DNA from: a bacterium
GTDB taxonomy: Bacteria > Babelota > Babeliae > Babelales > JABGSX01
Direction of reading: 5' to 3'
Length of the DNA: 40,703 nucleotides
Assembly: GCA_018647505.1 (NCBI GenBank)
Contig: JABGSX010000023.1
Coordinates: 1-40,703 of the forward strand
The translations under genes and the position numbers were made by a program. This document shows positions 38,177 to 40,703 of the stretch, one piece after another. Position 1 is the first letter of the stretch; every line of letters starts with the position of its first letter. Below the pieces are notes generated by a model. That model was not told where the DNA came from. It saw nothing but the letters and a program-made list of their open reading frames with translations, and made no database searches.

Positions 38177-38207
38177 TTTTAAAACTTTTTAGAAAAAAAA
38201 GAAGGAA

Positions 38208-39335
38208 ATGAGTAAAACCGTAATTTTAACAGTGGGAACACGTCCTGAGGGAATCAAAATGATTCCCGTTTATTATGCTTTTAAGAATGCTGGATTCAAT
38301 CCAGTAATTTGTTCAACTGCTCAACACAGATCTATTCTGGACGAAGTTTTTGATGTTTTTGATGTTGCTCCTGACGTAGACTTGGACATTATGAAGGCTG
38401 GTCAGGATCTTTTTCATATCAATAGTCTAGTTCTTCTCAAAATGCGTGATATTTTTAAACAATATAAACCATCGTTAGTTCTTGTTCAGGGAGACACAAC
38501 AACGGTTATGGCGTCAGCATCGGCTGCGTTTTACATGGACATACCAATTGGACATGTTGAGGCGGGATTAAGAACAAATGATATTAGGGCACCATTTCCA
38601 GAAGAGTTTAATAGAAGAGTTGCGGCATTAGTTGCAAAATACAATTTTGCGCCAACAAAAATATCAGCTGAAAACCTTCTTAAAGAAAATATTGATCCGA
38701 ATACAATTTTTTGCACAGGAAACACTGTAGTTGATGCGTTGAGAATAATTAAAGACCGCATTGAAACAAAAAAAATTATTATTGATAAAGTTGTTGAGGA
38801 CGTCGTTGAAAGTGTTAAAAAAAATGGAAAACAGCTAATTGTTCTAACTGCTCACAGAAGAGAGTCTTTTGGCGGGGGAATAGAAAGAATCTTGAAGGCT
38901 GTCAAAAATTTTGCGGAGAGTCATCCAAATGTCTTTTTTTTCTATCCTTATCATCCAAATCCAAATGTTTTAAAGGCTATCGAGTCGGTTGATTTAAAGT
39001 CTACTAAAAATATTTTTATGACTAAGCCAATAGCTTATAAGGAAATGGTTTATCTTTTGCTGAATGCTTCTTGGGTTGCCACTGATTCTGGTGGGATACA
39101 AGAAGAAGCTGTTAGTTTAAATAAACATGTTCTTGTATTGCGAGAAAAAACGGAGCGTCCTGAAGGAATTTTAACTGGATTAGCTCATCTTGTTGGTACT
39201 GATTCTGTCAAAATAAAAAAAATGATGGAAAAACTAACAAGCAATAGCTATAATGCTTCAAACAATTTTACAAATGTTTACGGAGATGGATACGCTGCTG
39301 AAAAAATTGTTAGCATTTGTGAAAAAAAATGGTAA
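38208..39335 (+). CDS. wecB: UDP-N-acetylglucosamine 2-epimerase (non-hydrolysing)
   Basis: 375 residues. Converts UDP-GlcNAc to UDP-ManNAc. Family marks: GTRPEGIKMIPV near the start, VQGDTTTVMA (catalytic Asp), GHVEAGLRTNDIRAPFPEEFNRR (two catalytic Glu), LTAHRRESFGGGI (His) and TDSGGIQEEAVSL with RPEGI at the end. Typical length. A short RBS (AAGGAA) lies close to ATG 38208. The pathway partner wecC follows. Cytoplasmic. Confidence 0.96.
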   Translation: MSKTVILTVGTRPEGIKMIPVYYAFKNAGFNPVICSTAQHRSILDEVFDVFDVAPDVDLDIMKAGQDLFHINSLVLLKMRDIFKQYKPSLVLVQGDTTTVMASASAAFYMDIPIGHVEAGLRTNDIRAPFPEEFNRRVAALVAKYNFAPTKISAENLLKENIDPNTIFCTGNTVVDALRIIKDRIETKKIIIDKVVEDVVESVKKNGKQLIVLTAHRRESFGGGIERILKAVKNFAESHPNVFFFYPYHPNPNVLKAIESVDLKSTKNIFMTKPIAYKEMVYLLLNASWVATDSGGIQEEAVSLNKHVLVLREKTERPEGILTGLAHLVGTDSVKIKKMMEKLTSNSYNASNNFTNVYGDGYAAEKIVSICEKKW

Positions 39336-39400
39336 ACCAAAAAGGATGTAAAAAATTTTTTTTAATTTTGATTTTGCTGTTTAGCTGTAAAGGAGTCGCC

Positions 39401-40703
39401 GTGAAGAAGATATGTGTAATGGGCCTTGGTTATATAGGTCTGCCAACCTCGATTGTTGCTGCAGAAAGTGGTCATGATGTTATAGGTTTTGATATTAACG
39501 AGCAGCGAGTAGCGCGGATTAATAACGCTGATCCTGTAATAAAAGAACCAGATATTGCCCCCAAATTAAAAGCTGTGTTAAAGACAAAAAGATTTGTTGC
39601 AAAAACAACATTAGAACCGGCTGATTATTTCATTATAGCAGTGCCGACTCCATTTAAGGATGGAAAAAAAGCTGATCTTTCGTATGTTTATCATGCTGCA
39701 CGTTTAATTTCTCCGTTCCTTGAAAAAGGAAACACTGTTATCTTGGAATCTACAAGTCCAGTTGGTACAACCGATGATGTTGCCGCTGTTCTTCAGGCGG
39801 AAACCGGTCTTAAAAAAGGTGAAGAGTTTTTTGTCGCACATTGCCCTGAGCGTGTGTTACCAGGTAAGATTTTCTACGAAATTACTCACAACTCTCGTAT
39901 TATCGGTGGAATAAATAAGGCCTCGTTAAATGCGGCTAGGGATTTTTACAAGACCTTTGTTAAAGGAGAGATGTTCCTTACAAATGCAACAACAGCTGAA
40001 ATGGTAAAGCTTGTTGAAAATAGTTCCCGAGATGTTCAAATTGCGTTTGCTAATCAGGTAGCATCAATGGCTTATTCGATTGGTCTCAATCCGTATGAGG
40101 TTATAGAGCTTGCAAATAAGCATCCTAGAGTAAATGTTCTTAATCCATCATGTGGAGTTGGAGGGCATTGTATTGCTGTTGACCCATGGTTTTTGATTGA
40201 ATCATTTCCGGAGCACACCAATTTATTAAAGACGGCTCGCTGGGTTAATGACATAAAGCCTCAAGAGGTTATAAGAAAAATCAACAAAGAAGTTGGTATG
40301 TGGCGAGTAAAAAACATGGACAAGCAGTGTAAGGTCTTGTTGCTCGGAGCAACTTACAAGGCCAACGTGGATGATTTAAGAGAGTCTCCGGCTTTACATA
40401 TTGCTCGCTTGCTGAGTGGAATGAAAAACATGGATATCTTGGTTTGTGAGCCCCATGTAAACAACTCTGATTTAGAACGTGCTGCGGAGGTGACAGCAAT
40501 AGATCTTGAAGAAGGTTTGGCAATGTCTGATGTTGTTGTGTGCTTAGTTGCTCACAATCAGTTTAAATATTTGCCAACTATAGACTTTAAGAATCAGAAG
40601 GTTATGGATTTTTGTGGGTTGTTTCATCAAGACAGAATAGCTACAGGGCAGGAGCAACTTTTCTGGCCTGCAAGTACACCAGACGATATTGAAGAGCAAG
40701 ATA
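39401..40703 (+). CDS. wecC: UDP-N-acetyl-D-mannosamine dehydrogenase, 3' end outside window
   Basis: Open to the window edge (434 codons seen). AAAGGAG lies 6 bases before GTG 39401, which decides the start. Oxidises UDP-ManNAc to UDP-ManNAcA with NAD, acting after WecB. Family marks: Rossmann opening VMGLGYIGLPTSIVAAESGHDVIGFD, the segment LESTSPVGTT, HCPERVLPGKI, and the catalytic Cys in GVGGHCIAVDPWF, then LLLGATYKANVDDLRESP. In frame upstream, ATG 39329 (inside the end of wecB) would add a hydrophobic, lipoprotein-like leader (FFLILILLFSC) and is considered unlikely. The wecB stop is 65 bases upstream; the genes form an operon. Confidence 0.94.
   Translation, partial: MKKICVMGLGYIGLPTSIVAAESGHDVIGFDINEQRVARINNADPVIKEPDIAPKLKAVLKTKRFVAKTTLEPADYFIIAVPTPFKDGKKADLSYVYHAARLISPFLEKGNTVILESTSPVGTTDDVAAVLQAETGLKKGEEFFVAHCPERVLPGKIFYEITHNSRIIGGINKASLNAARDFYKTFVKGEMFLTNATTAEMVKLVENSSRDVQIAFANQVASMAYSIGLNPYEVIELANKHPRVNVLNPSCGVGGHCIAVDPWFLIESFPEHTNLLKTARWVNDIKPQEVIRKINKEVGMWRVKNMDKQCKVLLLGATYKANVDDLRESPALHIARLLSGMKNMDILVCEPHVNNSDLERAAEVTAIDLEEGLAMSDVVVCLVAHNQFKYLPTIDFKNQKVMDFCGLFHQDRIATGQEQLFWPASTPDDIEEQD

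Noticed and set aside
1-40703. CRISPR arrays, insertion sequences, integrases and tRNA genes
   Set aside because: No regularly spaced direct repeats, transposase motifs or tRNA cloverleaf sequences were seen apart from the tRNA-like part of tmRNA.

Overview
The window is an AT-rich bacterial chromosome segment. About half is ordinary housekeeping genes; the rest is an unusually dense set of small to medium secreted or membrane proteins of unknown function. Recognisable genes are the 3' end of polA, rpmA (L27), secF, rho, tsaD, smpB, ssrA (tmRNA), pyrG, prs, pth, alaS, a HIT-family hydrolase, wecB and the start of wecC, plus a D-2-hydroxyacid dehydrogenase, two GNAT acetyltransferases, an OmpH/Skp-like chaperone and a DUF2062 protein. 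The Skp-like chaperone and the many Sec signal peptides suggest a diderm envelope. Small secreted paralogue families, a secreted ankyrin protein, secreted DUF2608/HAD-like proteins and low GC suggest an intracellular or protist-associated bacterium. My best guess is Candidatus Dependentiae (TM6/Babeliae); this is inference from overall character, not from a marker-gene tree.

Layout. 1-3446: end of polA, then three secreted proteins each ending in a KOW-like domain. 3447-3840: terminator, remnant and promoter. 3841-6549: rpmA, secF, rho. 6527-8789: four small secreted or membrane proteins and a gene-free patch with three GTTCG...CGAAC inverted repeats. 8253-10658 (minus): secreted protein, tsaD and a small membrane protein in one tight cluster. 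10772-11799: DUF2062 protein and smpB. 11854-15341 (minus): poly-Glu secreted protein, hydroxyacid dehydrogenase, and a tandem pair of secreted HAD phosphatases, one with a single in-frame TGA in its signal peptide. 15551-18694: coiled-coil membrane protein followed by a tandem duplicated secreted-protein pair with duplicated promoters. 18691-20313 (minus): pyrG. 20485-22686: small secreted proteins around ssrA. 22845-26109: two GNATs, Skp-like protein, prs-pth. 26208-29418: four Cys-cluster secreted proteins and a secreted ankyrin protein. 29602-32196 (minus): alaS. 32329-36443 (minus): a four-gene membrane/TPR-like operon plus three signal-peptide proteins with one membrane helix. 36700-37191 (minus): HIT protein. 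37364-40703: secreted protein, wecB and wecC (UDP-ManNAcA synthesis).

How genes fit together. SmpB and tmRNA, both present, form the trans-translation ribosome-rescue pair, with Pth recycling peptidyl-tRNA. SecF and the Skp-like chaperone serve export, in keeping with the many exported products here. WecB and WecC convert UDP-GlcNAc to UDP-ManNAcA for surface glycans. The most promising candidates for something undescribed are the four-gene operon at 32329-34776 (two paralogous membrane proteins, an alpha-SNAP/TPR-like secreted protein and a third membrane protein) and the families of secreted SH3/KOW-like and Cys-cluster proteins.
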